From the NCBI RefSeq assembly GCF_003634935.1, contig NZ_RBXO01000001.1, positions 3,311,501 through 3,375,500 of the forward strand: DNA of 64,000 nucleotides, in the 5' to 3' direction. Position numbers and translations under genes: made by a program. Below, in pieces: positions 30,647 through 41,045 of this stretch (its first letter is position 1; every line of letters begins with the position of its first letter). The DNA is from Saccharothrix australiensis (GTDB lineage: Bacteria > Actinomycetota > Actinomycetes > Mycobacteriales > Pseudonocardiaceae). The notes beneath the pieces were generated by a model, which searched no databases, was not told the DNA's origin, and worked only from the letters and a program-made list of their open reading frames with translations.

Positions 30647-31672
30647 TCAGCGGCGTTCCGACAGCGGATTCGTCACGCCCGTCAGGTCTTCGAGATGTGC
30701 GAGCACCGCGGCGGGGGTGAAATCGTCCCGCTGGTAGCGGTACGACATGTTTCCCCAGGTGTCGTACCCCACCATGGTCGCTTTGAGCCCTTCGACGTAC
30801 AACTCGACCACCTCGCCGTAGGTGTCCCGGCCGAGGGCGTCGACGACCTGCGGCAGTTCGCTTTCGAGCCGCAGGAAGTCGCGCAGCTGGTCGTGCGCGT
30901 CGGCGCGCACCCGTTCCGCGGCTTCCGCTACCGGGATGCCCAGGGTGCGACTGACGACGAAGACGATGTTGTCCGTCCTGTTGTCGGCTCCCGCCTCTTT
31001 TTCGTAGGATTGCAGGTCGTTACTCATCGATGTCGTGCGGGCGATGTTCTTCCTCATCAGCCACAGGTGTGGATGGAACTTGATCTCCTCCGGCACCTCG
31101 TACTCCCCGATCCGCTCGGTGAGGTCGAGGGTGGACTGCACACCCACGTTGAAGTGTCGGCACTGCTTGTACTCGGTCAGGTCGTAGGTGGTCCCGAGCT
31201 TGCGGTGGGCAGCTTCGAAGAACTGGCCGTTGAAAAAATCCCGCCAATGCGCGGCCATCCGCTGGCACCAGCCGGCGGACATGCCCTGGACGACCCTGGA
31301 CCAGATGTCGGCGAAGGCGACGTAGATGGGCTCGGTTCGATCCGTGACACCGCCCGTGAAGGTTATCCGGTTCAAGGGCTCGACCACGCGGAGGACGGCT
31401 TGCGGGTCCCATCCCAGCGCCACGTCGAACTGGTCGTCGAGGAAGAAGTAGAAGGTCATGAGGTCGACCGCCAACTCGACGCTTCGTTGATTGGCCTGCG
31501 CCCAGTGCAGGCAGGCCAGTTCGGGCATCATGGCGGCGTGCCAGTAGTCGGCCGCCTCATCGCTCTTCACCATGCCCATGCGGCGTGCCCAGCGGATGCC
31601 GTGGTAACGGGCCTGCTCGACGAAGGGCGCCATGCGGACCTCGAACGGGATTTCCAGTCCTGAAACGGGCAT
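30647..31672 (-). CDS. Class I terpene synthase
   Basis: 341 residues from ATG 31672 (GGAG upstream). Bacterial class I fold with both metal motifs intact: DDQFD at 79-83 and NDLQSYEKE at 218-226. It also has an Arg-Tyr pair near the C-terminus (MSYRYQRDD) and the WSRVVQGMSAGWCQRM helix typical of the family. It ionises an allylic diphosphate and cyclises it; chain length cannot be told from sequence. It follows ispG on the same strand across 226 nt, in a locus with dxs, ispH and a GGPP-type synthase, so a C20 or C15 product is plausible. This is the only stand-alone synthase here with complete motifs. Confidence 0.93.
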   Translation of the reverse strand: MPVSGLEIPFEVRMAPFVEQARYHGIRWARRMGMVKSDEAADYWHAAMMPELACLHWAQANQRSVELAVDLMTFYFFLDDQFDVALGWDPQAVLRVVEPLNRITFTGGVTDRTEPIYVAFADIWSRVVQGMSAGWCQRMAAHWRDFFNGQFFEAAHRKLGTTYDLTEYKQCRHFNVGVQSTLDLTERIGEYEVPEEIKFHPHLWLMRKNIARTTSMSNDLQSYEKEAGADNRTDNIVFVVSRTLGIPVAEAAERVRADAHDQLRDFLRLESELPQVVDALGRDTYGEVVELYVEGLKATMVGYDTWGNMSYRYQRDDFTPAAVLAHLEDLTGVTNPLSERR

Positions 31673-31898
31673 GATACTCCTGTCGTCCGGCCCGGTACCG
31701 CTCGCTTCGGTGGCGCAGCCGGCCTCGGGGATGACATGGGCAGAACCCGAAGAATTCGGGTGGTGTGCTCGCCTGCGCCGCAGCCGGCGGACGGCCGACT
31801 CGGCGTCGACTACGATCGGCCACCGGGGGCGATGACGAGTGCGGGGTCGCGCGGGAGCGACGAATGCGAAAGATTCCCGTGGGGCAAGCCGGGTGCCG

Positions 31899-33083
31899 TC
31901 ATGCAGTATCCCCACGGGTGCCACTCGAATTCGGCCGAACTCGCGTCGGCGGCCCCGGCGCGGGGGTGTCACCGCCCTCCTCGGCGATGCGCATGGCCTC
32001 CTCGATGAGGGTCTCCACGATCCGGTGCTCGGGCACGGTCTTGACCACCTCGCCCTTGACGAAGATCTGGCCCTTGCCGTTGCCCGACGCCACACCCAGG
32101 TCCGCCCCCCGCGCCTCACCGGGACCGTTGACCACACAGCCCATCACGGCGACCCGCAGCGGCACCTCCAACCCCTCCAGACCCGCCGTGACCTGCTCCG
32201 CCAACGTGTACACGTCCACCTGGGCCCGACCACAGGACGGGCAGGACACGATCTCCAGCTTGCGCGGACGCAGGTTGAGCGACTGCAGGATCTGGTGACC
32301 GACCTTGACCTCCTCCACCGGCGGCGCGGACAACGACACCCGGATCGTGTCCCCGATGCCCTGCCGCAACAACGCACCGAACGCCACCGCCGACTTGATC
32401 GTGCCCTGGAACGCCGGACCCGCCTCGGTCACCCCCAGGTGCAACGGGTAGTCGCACCGCTCGGCCAACAGTTCGTAGGCCCGCACCATGACCACCGGAT
32501 CGTTGTGCTTCACACTGATCTTCAGGTCGTGGAAGTCGTGCTCGGCGAACAACGACGCCTCCCACAACGCCGACTCCGCCAACGCCTCCGGGGTCGCCTT
32601 GCCGTGCTTGGCCAGCAACCGCGGGTCCAACGACCCCGCGTTCACCCCGATCCGGATCGGCGTGCCCCGGTCACGCGCCGCGGCGGCGATCTCCCGCACC
32701 TTGTCGTCGAACTTCCTGATGTTGCCGGGGTTCACCCGGACCGCCGCGCACCCCGCCTCGATCGCCGCGAACACGTACTTGGGCTGGAAGTGGATGTCCG
32801 CGATCACCGGGATCTGCGACTTGCGCGCGATCTCCGCCAACGCGTCCGCGTCGTCCTGCGACGGGCACGCCACCCGCACGATGTCACAGCCCGCCGCCGT
32901 CAACTCCGCGATCTGCTGCAACGTCGCGTTCACATCCGCCGTCACGGTCGTCGTCATCGACTGCACCGACACCGGGAACTCACTGCCCACCCCGACCGAC
33001 CCGACCATCAACTGCCGGGTCTTGCGCCGCTCCGACAGCACGGGAGGCGGCAATGCCGGATCGGGCAGCGGAACGGACACCAT
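31899..33083 (-). CDS. ispG: 4-hydroxy-3-methylbut-2-enyl diphosphate synthase
   Basis: 394 residues, normal for the bacterial two-domain enzyme. It converts MEcPP to HMBPP with a 4Fe-4S cluster, the penultimate MEP step. Seen: [19 protein letters not shown] at the start, the TIM-barrel segment [14 protein letters not shown], and cluster ligands in SCPSCGR and [14 protein letters not shown] 33083 has a GGAGGG site. A TGTTGAACCGGTTGAA repeat lies about 120 bp upstream and probably belongs to its control region. The gene is a locus-borne MEP copy; whether the genome also has a housekeeping ispG cannot be told here. Confidence 0.95.
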   Translation of the reverse strand: MVSVPLPDPALPPPVLSERRKTRQLMVGSVGVGSEFPVSVQSMTTTVTADVNATLQQIAELTAAGCDIVRVACPSQDDADALAEIARKSQIPVIADIHFQPKYVFAAIEAGCAAVRVNPGNIRKFDDKVREIAAAARDRGTPIRIGVNAGSLDPRLLAKHGKATPEALAESALWEASLFAEHDFHDLKISVKHNDPVVMVRAYELLAERCDYPLHLGVTEAGPAFQGTIKSAVAFGALLRQGIGDTIRVSLSAPPVEEVKVGHQILQSLNLRPRKLEIVSCPSCGRAQVDVYTLAEQVTAGLEGLEVPLRVAVMGCVVNGPGEARGADLGVASGNGKGQIFVKGEVVKTVPEHRIVETLIEEAMRIAEEGGDTPAPGPPTRVRPNSSGTRGDTA

Positions 33084-33203
33084 GATACGAACCCTCCACG
33101 AAGTCGTCAGGCCGCGCACGAAGTCGTTCGGCCGCGCTGGGAGCAGGTGCTCGTCCGCGCTTTTTCGACGGTACGGCGGCGCCGGTCGCGACCGCCAGGG
33201 CTT

Positions 33204-33221
33204 GGTGTTGAACCGGTTGAA
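33204..33221 (+). promoter_or_regulatory. TGTTGAAC repeat, site A (upstream of ispG)
   Basis: GGTGTTGAACCGGTTGAA, containing two TTGAA cores 9 nt apart. The same 18-mer with one change occurs on the other strand at 34957-34974. It lies between ispG and the regulator gene. Candidate operator of the neighbouring HTH protein. Confidence 0.55.
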
Positions 33222-33239
33222 GAAGAGCTGCCGCCCGCG

Positions 33240-34583
33240 CTACCCGGCACGTGGCATCGCTTGGCTCAGAACTCGTTCCACGGCGGGGTTCCCGCGATAG
33301 CGCTGCAGTCTCCTGCGCAGCACCATGATGGCGCGGTCCACTCGACCGGAGTGCATGTACGGATAATCTTCGAGAAAACCTCGCCAGGCCGCACAGGCGT
33401 TCTCGACTTGTCCTTGCGCCAACTGCGAATCGGCCAGCAGGTGCGCGGTGAGCATCCGGGACCGGCGCTCCCTCCCCGGCCGATGCCCCAGCGACCGGAG
33501 CAGCCAGCGCTCGGACTCGCGGTAGTTCTTCGACAGCAGCATCGCCTGGCCGACGCGATAGGCAAGGTCGGCCTGGGGGGTCTGGCCCGGCCGACTGACG
33601 GTGTCGATCTTCTCCACTTGCCGCTCCGCGTGGGAGAGGAAGGTGGTCGCCTCCCTGCTGCAGGCGAGAGCGGCGTAGGCCACCGCGGCCTGCCCCAGGA
33701 ACGCGGCATGGGTTTCGGGTGGCGCCACGCCCTTCGTCCGGTAGAGCGCCGCGCTCACCAGTTGAGCAGCCCGGGAGTGGTGGCCGAGGAAGCTCGCCTG
33801 GATGCCCATGTAGAACAGGGTTTCGCCGTGGCCCAGGGTGTCGCCTGCCTCCTCGGCCAAGCGCAGTGACACCCGGTAGTACCGTTGGGCGAGGTTGCAG
33901 TGCAGGCTGTCGAAGCACTTGAACCCCATCAGGCGCGTCAGGGCCGACGCCGCGGCCAGCAGTTCTCGGCGCTCCTGCCCGCCGGACGACGACCGCAGCC
34001 AGGTCAGGACGTCGGTGGCCAGGTACGCCTTGAGCGCGGACCGGCCGATGTCGCCCCCGAACGCCTGATCGGTCGAGGCGAAGGCGGCTGTCATGGCGAC
34101 GAGTGCCGCCGTGTGGCCGGTGGGGGACTGCGGCACGCCGTGGTGGTGGCTCGGCCGCTCGGAGCCGGTCGGGTGCCACGGGCCGGTCACGGCCCAGTCG
34201 AGCCGGAACGGCTGCTGGTACAACCGCGATCGACGTACGGGGTCCAGGTCAGCCGTCACCAGGGCGTGCAGCGCGGTGGTGCCGGACGGCTCGTCACAGG
34301 TCGACGTCGTGGCGTCGGGGGCGGCGTCGGTCATGCCGATGTCGGCGGTGCTGACGAAACGGTCCAGGCGGCGTGACAGCGCCTCGGCGATGAATGCGGC
34401 GACGTGGGGCCGCGGTCTGGTGCCCCACAACCAGTGGGACACGGTGGTCCGGTCGTAGCGCAGGGTGATTCCGGATTCGGCCGCGACCCTGTTGACGGCC
34501 AGGGCAAGATTGTGGTTGGTCCATCTGGCCTCGTTCACAAGGGCGCGTAGGAGGGAATTCTCGGTGCGGTTCCTCGGTGACAT
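33240..34583 (-). CDS. HTH transcriptional regulator with TPR-like domain
   Basis: 447 residues from ATG 34583 with GGAG upstream. The N-terminal 80 residues hold an XRE-like helix-turn-helix (NHNLALAVNRVAAESG, then RYDRTTVSHWLWGTRPRP). The rest is helical and repeat-like (AYLATDVLTWLRSS, YYRVSLRLAEEAGDTLGHGETLFYMGIQASFLGHHSRAAQL, ESERWLLRSLGHRPG), resembling tetratricopeptide repeats. Regulators of this shape are common in actinomycete specialised-metabolite loci and may sense peptides or partners. It sits between ispG and the divergent ABC1 gene, flanked by the two best TGTTGAAC repeats, so it is the prime candidate to control the isoprenoid locus. Confidence 0.78.
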   Translation of the reverse strand: MSPRNRTENSLLRALVNEARWTNHNLALAVNRVAAESGITLRYDRTTVSHWLWGTRPRPHVAAFIAEALSRRLDRFVSTADIGMTDAAPDATTSTCDEPSGTTALHALVTADLDPVRRSRLYQQPFRLDWAVTGPWHPTGSERPSHHHGVPQSPTGHTAALVAMTAAFASTDQAFGGDIGRSALKAYLATDVLTWLRSSSGGQERRELLAAASALTRLMGFKCFDSLHCNLAQRYYRVSLRLAEEAGDTLGHGETLFYMGIQASFLGHHSRAAQLVSAALYRTKGVAPPETHAAFLGQAAVAYAALACSREATTFLSHAERQVEKIDTVSRPGQTPQADLAYRVGQAMLLSKNYRESERWLLRSLGHRPGRERRSRMLTAHLLADSQLAQGQVENACAAWRGFLEDYPYMHSGRVDRAIMVLRRRLQRYRGNPAVERVLSQAMPRAG

Positions 34584-35179
34584 GGAACTCCTACCGGTGC
34601 ACATTCCATCTCAATTCGCACGGCTATCCAGGTGTGCGGGAATGTTGGGGCACACAAGTCCTGGTCCGCTTAGCTGGGAACGTGGGGCGCTTACAGTCAA
34701 GATGTCGAGGGATTTCCCTGCAAGCGGCGTTGGAGTGAACCGGCAGTTACAACCATTGGGGGCGAATGGATCGTGTGCCGGAGACGGGCTACGCCGAACG
34801 GCAGTAGGGCGACGTCCGGCGCTCAGTTGGCGGCAGGTCGCACCACCGCCGCTGCACAGGTGTTCTTTCACGGACGGCCACAGCTCCTCGTCGTCCGGTC
34901 GCCGCAGTGGACCGCGGTGAATCCGGGCATTGTGGGCCCGAACGGCGGGCATCCGGTTCAACGGGTTCAACACCCGGTCGACGCCACGGGTTGTGAATCC
35001 CGATGCCTCCTGCTCGAATGCTGGGGATGGTGGTTCCGGGCCGGTCGACGAGGCGTCGGCCGTACGGTCTCCTCGGGGAGTGATGCGTTCTGACCGCCTA
35101 CAGCGAGGACACGGTCGACAACGCACGGACGGCGGACGCGCCGGGACCCCCGAAGAAGAAGAGCCGTTCGCGACTGCTG
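34584..35179. promoter_or_regulatory. Divergent promoter region with TGTTGAAC repeat, site B (34957-34974)
   Basis: A 596-nt gap between the regulator and ABC1 genes without a supportable gene. It contains TTCAACGGGTTCAACACC at 34957-34974, the reverse complement of site A with one difference. Promoters for both divergent genes should lie here, but I cannot place their boxes with confidence. Confidence 0.5.
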
Positions 35180-36664
35180 ATGGACGTGGCGGGCAACATC
35201 GCCGCGGGCGCCGTCTCGCGCCAATCGGCGGGGTCGGAACCGACCCAGGACACGCCCGTCGAGGACAAGGAGCGGCGGCGAGCGCGGGCCGTCCGGGTCG
35301 CGCTCGAGCGGTTGGGCCCGTTCTACGTCAAGCTCGGCCAGATCCTGTCCACCCGGCCCGACCTCGTCTCCGATGTGCTGATCGACGAGTTGGAGAAGTT
35401 GCACGACGACGTGACGCCCAGCCCGTTCGGGGAGTTCGCCGCGATCCTGGACCAGGAGATACCCAGTTGGCGCCTGCGGCTCAGGACCATCGACGTCGTC
35501 AAACCCCTGGGGTCCGCCTCCCTCGCGCAGGTGTACCGGGTCACGATGGACGACGGTGGCGACGCGGTGGTGAAGATCCAACGCCCCCGGATACGGTCGC
35601 AGGTCCTCCAGGACATGAAGAAGATGCGCCGGGTCGCCCGACTCGTGGGCCGGTTGGCACCGCGTTTCAACGAACTGATCGACCTCGACGCGATGCTGCA
35701 GGTCATCTTCAACGGTATGCAGCCGGAGCTGGACTTCACCCTCGAAGCGCAGAACATGGTCGACGCCCGCCGGGTGGTCAAGGAGTTCAAGCACCTGACC
35801 GTGCCCAAGGTGATCGACGCGACCCCGAGGGTGTTGGTGCAGACATTGGCCCCCGGTGTGTCCATCGGTGACGCCGACCCGAACGCGTTCTCCGGGAAGG
35901 AGCGCAAGAAAATCGGTCGGGACCTCCTCGCCTTCATGTACCGCGGCTACTTCTCCGAACACGTGTTCCACGCGGACCCGCACCCCGGCAACATCTTCGT
36001 GCACCCCGGGAAGAAAGCCAACATCATCGACTGGGGAATGGTCGGGAAGATCGACCGCCACCTGGGCATGGTGCTCATCCTGGTACTGCTCAGCATCGCG
36101 CAGAACGACGCGCCGGCGACCGCCCGCAGCTGGATCGAGCTCGGGCACGCCACCTCGCGGGCCGACCTGCACGGCTTCTCCGGCGACATGTCGATGCTCA
36201 TCCCGAAGATCTCCTCGGCCTCGCTGGAGGAGTTGAACTTCGGGGTCACCCTCAGCACCATCCTCATGTACGCGACCAGGCGCGGCGTCCACACCAGCCC
36301 GCACATCTCCCTGCTGGGCAAGTCGTTCGCCAACGTCGAGGGCTCGGTGCGCAACCTGGCTCCCGAGCTGTCCATGGTCGACGTCTTCGAGGACGCGATG
36401 GTCGAGATCATGGGCGACCTCTTCTCCGAAGTCCTGTCCAAGAAGCAGGCGGCGCGGTTCGCGCTGGACCTCGTGATCGGCGGCACGAGCGCGCTGGACT
36501 ACCTGCGGAAGATCACTCGCGATCTCAACAACCGCGACGTCACCATCCAGCTGGGGGTGCTCAAGGGCAGGGGCTACCAGGAGGTCGGCCACGCGGCGAA
36601 CATGATGTACATCGGCCTCGGCATCCTGATCGCCTGGGTGTGGACGCTTCGCACCCGCCGATAG
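35180..36664 (+). CDS. ABC1/UbiB-family atypical kinase
   Basis: 494 residues from ATG 35180; the frame is open upstream to 35081 but has no better start. Family marks: RVALERLGPFYVKLGQILSTRPDLV (KxGQ motif), the Ala-rich loop LGSASLAQVYR, VVKIQRP (VAIK-like Lys), ELDFTLEAQNM, FHADPHPGNIFV (catalytic loop) and IDWGMVGKID (metal motif). The C-terminus has a hydrophobic segment, MMYIGLGILIAWVWTL. UbiB/COQ8 ATPases support membrane isoprenoid and quinone metabolism, probably by extracting lipophilic intermediates. Its place inside a terpenoid locus fits a role in handling hydrophobic terpene intermediates, which is inference. Confidence 0.9.
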   Translation: MDVAGNIAAGAVSRQSAGSEPTQDTPVEDKERRRARAVRVALERLGPFYVKLGQILSTRPDLVSDVLIDELEKLHDDVTPSPFGEFAAILDQEIPSWRLRLRTIDVVKPLGSASLAQVYRVTMDDGGDAVVKIQRPRIRSQVLQDMKKMRRVARLVGRLAPRFNELIDLDAMLQVIFNGMQPELDFTLEAQNMVDARRVVKEFKHLTVPKVIDATPRVLVQTLAPGVSIGDADPNAFSGKERKKIGRDLLAFMYRGYFSEHVFHADPHPGNIFVHPGKKANIIDWGMVGKIDRHLGMVLILVLLSIAQNDAPATARSWIELGHATSRADLHGFSGDMSMLIPKISSASLEELNFGVTLSTILMYATRRGVHTSPHISLLGKSFANVEGSVRNLAPELSMVDVFEDAMVEIMGDLFSEVLSKKQAARFALDLVIGGTSALDYLRKITRDLNNRDVTIQLGVLKGRGYQEVGHAANMMYIGLGILIAWVWTLRTRR

Positions 36665-36748
36665 GGCGCCGACAGCCCGTATCGGACGCGGGCCGACGAC
36701 CGTGCCGCGGCCTCCGGCGCTCCCGCCGGCCCCACGGGGACGCCGGTG

Positions 36749-37732
36749 TCACCAGTCGTCGACGGCGTCCGCCGCACACCGGGGTCGCGGGGGCAGCCGG
36801 GGGAGCCCCGAGCGGCGCAGCCAGGCGATGTGGCCGCTGACGCAGTCCCGCAAACGCGACAACGTCGACCGGAGCGCGGTGTCCGCCCGTCGGTCGAGGA
36901 ACTCGCAACCTCTGACGAACGCCGCCATGATCTCGTCGCGGCGCTGGACCGTTCGGTAGATCGCGACGTCCCACGGGTGCCCCTCGTGCCTCTCGATGCA
37001 GGTGGCGGCATTGAGCGGGAAAGGGCCGCTGCGCAACACCAACGGGTACAACGCCACATCGTGGTCCAGGCCGATGACGTCGACCGCGGCCAGGGCGAGT
37101 CGTCGTGCGGCGAGCGTCGCGGATGACCCGAGCCCCGGGTCGGACCGGCGGGGCAGGGTGAGGACGCAGAGCGCGGCGATACCGGACCGCCGCCGGGTCA
37201 CGTAGTGCCCGAAGCCGGGAACCCCGTGTCGGGAGCGGCACCCGTACTCCCAGCGCCGGGCCACGACGTGGTTGCGCACGCGGGCGGTCCAGGCGTCGAC
37301 GGCGGACGGGTGCAACCGCTCGACGCGTCGCGACAGGTCCGCCAGCGCCCGCGGCAGAGGACCGCCACCCGCCCCTCGTGCCCCGGGGCGCTGGAGCACG
37401 CCGAGCAACCGCTGGGCCAGGGCCGGGAAGTCCTCCACGTCGGGGCGGGAGAAGTCCTGGCGCGCGGCGGCCTCCAGGGCGAAGGACCACTCGACGAAGT
37501 CGCTCGCCAGTTGGGCGGTCCCGGCTCCACCGGCGGGGTCGAGATAGGGGCCGAGGCCGGACACGCCCCTCGGCAGGGCCGTGTCCGCGAACACCGTCGA
37601 GGACGCGGCCAGGCCCATGTCCCGCGCCCATCGGGCACTGCCGTCGACCAGTTGCGCCGCCAGCGGGTGCGGCCTCGCGGGGAACGGGCACCAGAACGGG
37701 GGACGTGGAGGTGTGCCGCGGGCGTGGGTCAC
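36749..37732 (-). CDS. Terpene-synthase-like protein lacking both metal-binding motifs
   Basis: 327 residues from a GTG that overlaps the dxs stop (GTGA). The overall pattern is class I terpene synthase: [16 protein letters not shown] at the N-terminus, a WARDMGL helix, and a late helix [18 protein letters not shown] where the NSE triad should be. The Asp-rich motif position reads [11 protein letters not shown] instead of DDxxD, and the NSE position lacks the Ser and Glu. With both magnesium sites gone, normal diphosphate ionisation is unlikely. The frame is open and coupled to dxs, so the protein is probably made. Possible roles are a non-catalytic partner, a protonation-type cyclase, or slow decay. 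Family call is moderate because similarity is remote. Confidence 0.62.
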   Translation of the reverse strand: MTHARGTPPRPPFWCPFPARPHPLAAQLVDGSARWARDMGLAASSTVFADTALPRGVSGLGPYLDPAGGAGTAQLASDFVEWSFALEAAARQDFSRPDVEDFPALAQRLLGVLQRPGARGAGGGPLPRALADLSRRVERLHPSAVDAWTARVRNHVVARRWEYGCRSRHGVPGFGHYVTRRRSGIAALCVLTLPRRSDPGLGSSATLAARRLALAAVDVIGLDHDVALYPLVLRSGPFPLNAATCIERHEGHPWDVAIYRTVQRRDEIMAAFVRGCEFLDRRADTALRSTLSRLRDCVSGHIAWLRRSGLPRLPPRPRCAADAVDDW

Positions 37733-39609
37733 GACCGCGCGGTTCGGCGGGCCGACCGCAGGGGGTGGAGGCGGTCATGCGTCTGGACCGCCGTGCCGCG
37801 CAGGTCCGCGGTACCGGGGCGCAGGCTCGTCAGCACGGTCCGGACGATCGACCGGGCGTCCAACCCCGCTCGGGCCAGCAGGGCGTCGCGGGAATCGTGG
37901 GGCAGGAACGCGTGCGGCAACGACACCGTGCGCACCCTGCCCGGACGGGGGGACGCGGCGGCTTGGTGCGCCAGGCGCGCGCCGAACCCACCGGTCTCGA
38001 CGTTGTCCTCCACGGTGACGGTCAACTCGTGTGCGGCGGCCATCCGCGGGAGGCACGGGTTGAGCGGCACGGCCCACAACGGGTCCACCACCGTCGCGCC
38101 GATGTCGTGCCGGGCCAGCAGTTCGGCGGCCTCCAGGCAGACCCGTGCCAGGGGGCCCAAGCCGGTCAGCAGCACCCTGGCGTCCCGCGCGGTCCGCAGG
38201 ACGTCGATGCCGTCGACTTCCGCGACCGCGGGGATGTCCGCCCCCACCGCACCCTTGGGGAAGCGCAAGGCCGTCGGGCCGGTGTCGGTGGCCGTCGCGG
38301 CGTCGAGCAGGGTCGCCAGACGAGCGGCGTCACGGGGCACGGCGACCCGCAGACCGGGAACCGCGGCCAGCAACGACAGGTCCCACACGCCGTGGTGGCT
38401 GGCCCCGTCCGGGCCCGTGACGCCCGCGCGGTCGAGCACGAACGTCACCGGGAGGCGATGCAGCGCCACGTCCATCAACACCTGGTCGAAGGCCCGGTTG
38501 AGGAACGTCGCGTACACCGCGACCACCGGGTGCAGGCCCGCCATCGCCAGGCCGGCGGCGCTGGTGACCGCGTGCTGCTCGGCGATGCCGACGTCGAAGA
38601 CCCTGTCCGGGAACTCCCGGGAGAAGCCGAGCAGCCCGGTCGGACGCAGCATCGCCGCGGTGATCGCGACGACCTCCGGTCGCCGGCGCCCGATGTCGAC
38701 GATCCGCTCGGCGAACACCGACGTCCAGTCGCGCGGTGACACCGATGTCGGCCTCCCGGTTCGGGGATCGACCACGCCCACGGCGTGCAGGCGGTCCGCC
38801 TCGTCGGTTTCCGCCGGCGCGTACCCCTGCCCCTTGACCGTCACGCAGTGCACGACCACCGGGCACCCCAACGCCGCGGCCCGGCGCAGCGCGGCCTCGA
38901 CCGCGTCGACGTCGTGGCCGTCCACCGGCCCCAGGTAGGCCAGTCCCAGGTCCTGGAACAGGTTCGGCCCGCTGTGCCGATCCCCGGCCGCGCGCCTCAG
39001 CTCGGCGAGGTGTCGCGCCAGACCACCGCGGGTGGGCGCGTACGATCGGCCGTTGTCGTTGAGCACGACGATCACCGGCGCCGCGTCGTCGGTGCCCAGG
39101 TTGTTCAACGCCTCCCAGCCCATGCCCCCGGTCAACGCGCCGTCACCGACGACCGCGACCACGCGGCGGTGCGACTGGCCGCGCAACGCGAAGCCCCGGG
39201 CCAAGCCGTCCGCGTAGGACAAGGCGGTCGAGGCGTGCGAGTTCTCCACGGCGTCGTGGTCGGACTCGCTCCTGCTCGGGTAGCCCGACAGGCCACCGCC
39301 CTGACGCAGCCGCCCGAACCCGGCGCGACGTCCGGTGAGGATCTTGTGCACGTACGCCTGGTGACCGGTGTCGAACACGATCCGGTCGGAGGGCGAGTCG
39401 AACACCCGGTGCAGCGCGATCGTCAACTCCACCACACCGAGGTTGGGCCCCAGGTGGCCGCCGGCGCGGCTGACCCGGTCGACCAGGAACAGGCGGATCT
39501 CCTCGGCCAGCGACGCCAAGCGGTCCCGCGGCAGCGCGCGCAGGTCCGCGGGGCTGTCGACGCCCGCCAGGACGGAGGTGGTCGGTCGAACGGCCGGGCT
39601 GGTGGTCAT
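37729..39609 (-). CDS. dxs: 1-deoxy-D-xylulose-5-phosphate synthase (copy A)
   Basis: 626 residues. It condenses pyruvate and glyceraldehyde 3-phosphate with ThDP, the first MEP step. Seen: [51 protein letters not shown] (ThDP loop), [13 protein letters not shown], the transketolase core [31 protein letters not shown] with its Glu, and the C-terminal [10 protein letters not shown] region. The ATG overlaps the ispH stop (ATGA) and its own stop overlaps the terpene-synthase-like start (GTGA), so ispH-dxs-TS-like are translationally chained. A second dxs lies at 47365-49158. Confidence 0.95.
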   Translation of the reverse strand: MTTSPAVRPTTSVLAGVDSPADLRALPRDRLASLAEEIRLFLVDRVSRAGGHLGPNLGVVELTIALHRVFDSPSDRIVFDTGHQAYVHKILTGRRAGFGRLRQGGGLSGYPSRSESDHDAVENSHASTALSYADGLARGFALRGQSHRRVVAVVGDGALTGGMGWEALNNLGTDDAAPVIVVLNDNGRSYAPTRGGLARHLAELRRAAGDRHSGPNLFQDLGLAYLGPVDGHDVDAVEAALRRAAALGCPVVVHCVTVKGQGYAPAETDEADRLHAVGVVDPRTGRPTSVSPRDWTSVFAERIVDIGRRRPEVVAITAAMLRPTGLLGFSREFPDRVFDVGIAEQHAVTSAAGLAMAGLHPVVAVYATFLNRAFDQVLMDVALHRLPVTFVLDRAGVTGPDGASHHGVWDLSLLAAVPGLRVAVPRDAARLATLLDAATATDTGPTALRFPKGAVGADIPAVAEVDGIDVLRTARDARVLLTGLGPLARVCLEAAELLARHDIGATVVDPLWAVPLNPCLPRMAAAHELTVTVEDNVETGGFGARLAHQAAASPRPGRVRTVSLPHAFLPHDSRDALLARAGLDARSIVRTVLTSLRPGTADLRGTAVQTHDRLHPLRSARRTARS

Positions 39610-40874
39610 GAGGTGGCTACCTTGCGTGGCAGGGCGAACTGGATGTCCTCGCGGGTGACCTGGCGGTCCTCCACGTCCACCGGTCCCAGGCCCGCCAAGG
39701 CGGCCACCACCTCCTCGACGATGCCGCCGGGAGCCGAGGCCCCCGCGGTGAGCCCGATCGCCTCCGCCCCGACCAGCCATTCCCATCGGATGTCCGTCGC
39801 GTCGTCGACCAGGTGGGCGGGTGTGCCGTCCCGGCGGGCGAGTTCCACCAGCCGCTGCGAGTTGGAGGAGTTGACCGATCCGACGACCAGCATCACGTCG
39901 GCGTCGCGAACGACGGCCCGGAGCGCGTTCTGCCGATTGGTGGTGGCGTAGCAGATGTCCTCGGAACGGGGTCCTCGGATGGCGGGGAACCTCTCCCGCA
40001 GGGCTCCGATGACCTCCTCGGTCTCGTCGACCGCCAGGGTGGTCTGCGTCAGGTAGGACACCCGCGCCGGATCGGGAACCCGCAGGGTGGCCACGTCGGC
40101 GACGTTCTCCACCAGCACCACGCGGCCGGGAGCTTCTCCCAGGGTGCCTTCGGTTTCCTCGTGCCCGGCGTGCCCGATGAACACGACCGTGTCGCCGCGC
40201 TGCGCGAAGCGCCGCGCCTCCGCGTGGACCTTGGTCACCAGGGGACAGGCGGCGTCGACGACGTCCAGCCCCCGGGCCAGCGCCGCGGAGTGCACCGCCG
40301 GGGAAACACCGTGCGCCGAGAACACCACCGGCACGCCGGGGGGAACGGTGTCGATCTCGTCCACGAAGACCACGCCCCGTCGTTCCAGGTCTCGCACCAC
40401 ATGGACGTTGTGGACGATCTGCTTGCGCACGTAGACCGGCGGACCGTGTTTGGCCAACACCTTCTCGACGATCTCGATCGCCCGCTCCACGCCCGCGCAG
40501 AACGAACGGGGGGAAGCCAACAGCACCCGCCGCGGCCCGAACACCCCGGCCGCGGTGCGCAACGCCGACCGTGCCGCGGCCCTGGCGCCAACGGCGTGGT
40601 CGGCAACCGCCACGGCGAGGCCGTGCCCGTCGACAGGGGTCCTGGCGACCAGCAGGGTGGCCGCGTCCCCGTCGCCTGGCCGGTCGGTGGCCACCGCGCC
40701 CAGCCTGGCGTCGAACCCCTGCCTGCGCAGCTCACCCCACAGCAGCCCGGCGGCCGGGCAGTGCACCGGTTCGCCACCCGGGGTGAAGACTGCCGTGGCC
40801 ACCACGACCTCGCTGTCGACCACCCCGTCGATCGGCGTCTCGGTGATGTGGTGGTCAGGCGTTCGGGCGCTCAT
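39606..40874 (-). CDS. ispH: HMBPP reductase with an N-terminal extension
   Basis: 422 residues; usual IspH is 300-330. The catalytic part begins near residue 115 ([19 protein letters not shown]) and holds the three cluster Cys in [20 protein letters not shown] and [19 protein letters not shown] and [12 protein letters not shown] are also present, so it should reduce HMBPP to IPP and DMAPP. The first 110 residues are extra ([21 protein letters not shown] and onward) and look like a small alpha/beta domain of unknown role. It precedes and overlaps dxs. The GGPP-synthase gene ends 171 nt upstream on the same strand. Confidence 0.93.
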   Translation of the reverse strand: MSARTPDHHITETPIDGVVDSEVVVATAVFTPGGEPVHCPAAGLLWGELRRQGFDARLGAVATDRPGDGDAATLLVARTPVDGHGLAVAVADHAVGARAAARSALRTAAGVFGPRRVLLASPRSFCAGVERAIEIVEKVLAKHGPPVYVRKQIVHNVHVVRDLERRGVVFVDEIDTVPPGVPVVFSAHGVSPAVHSAALARGLDVVDAACPLVTKVHAEARRFAQRGDTVVFIGHAGHEETEGTLGEAPGRVVLVENVADVATLRVPDPARVSYLTQTTLAVDETEEVIGALRERFPAIRGPRSEDICYATTNRQNALRAVVRDADVMLVVGSVNSSNSQRLVELARRDGTPAHLVDDATDIRWEWLVGAEAIGLTAGASAPGGIVEEVVAALAGLGPVDVEDRQVTREDIQFALPRKVATS

Positions 40875-41045
40875 GGATCACACCTCGTCCTCGTCGCTGA
40901 GACGGTCTTCTCCGGAAGCGGCGCGTGCCGGCCATCTCGACACCGCCGCCGGCCCCGGACGGCGGTCGACGACCAGCCCGGGACCGGACGCCGCCGCGTG
41001 GTCCGCGTGATCGCGGCGGGACCGCGTCGGCGGCTGCCGGCGTGG

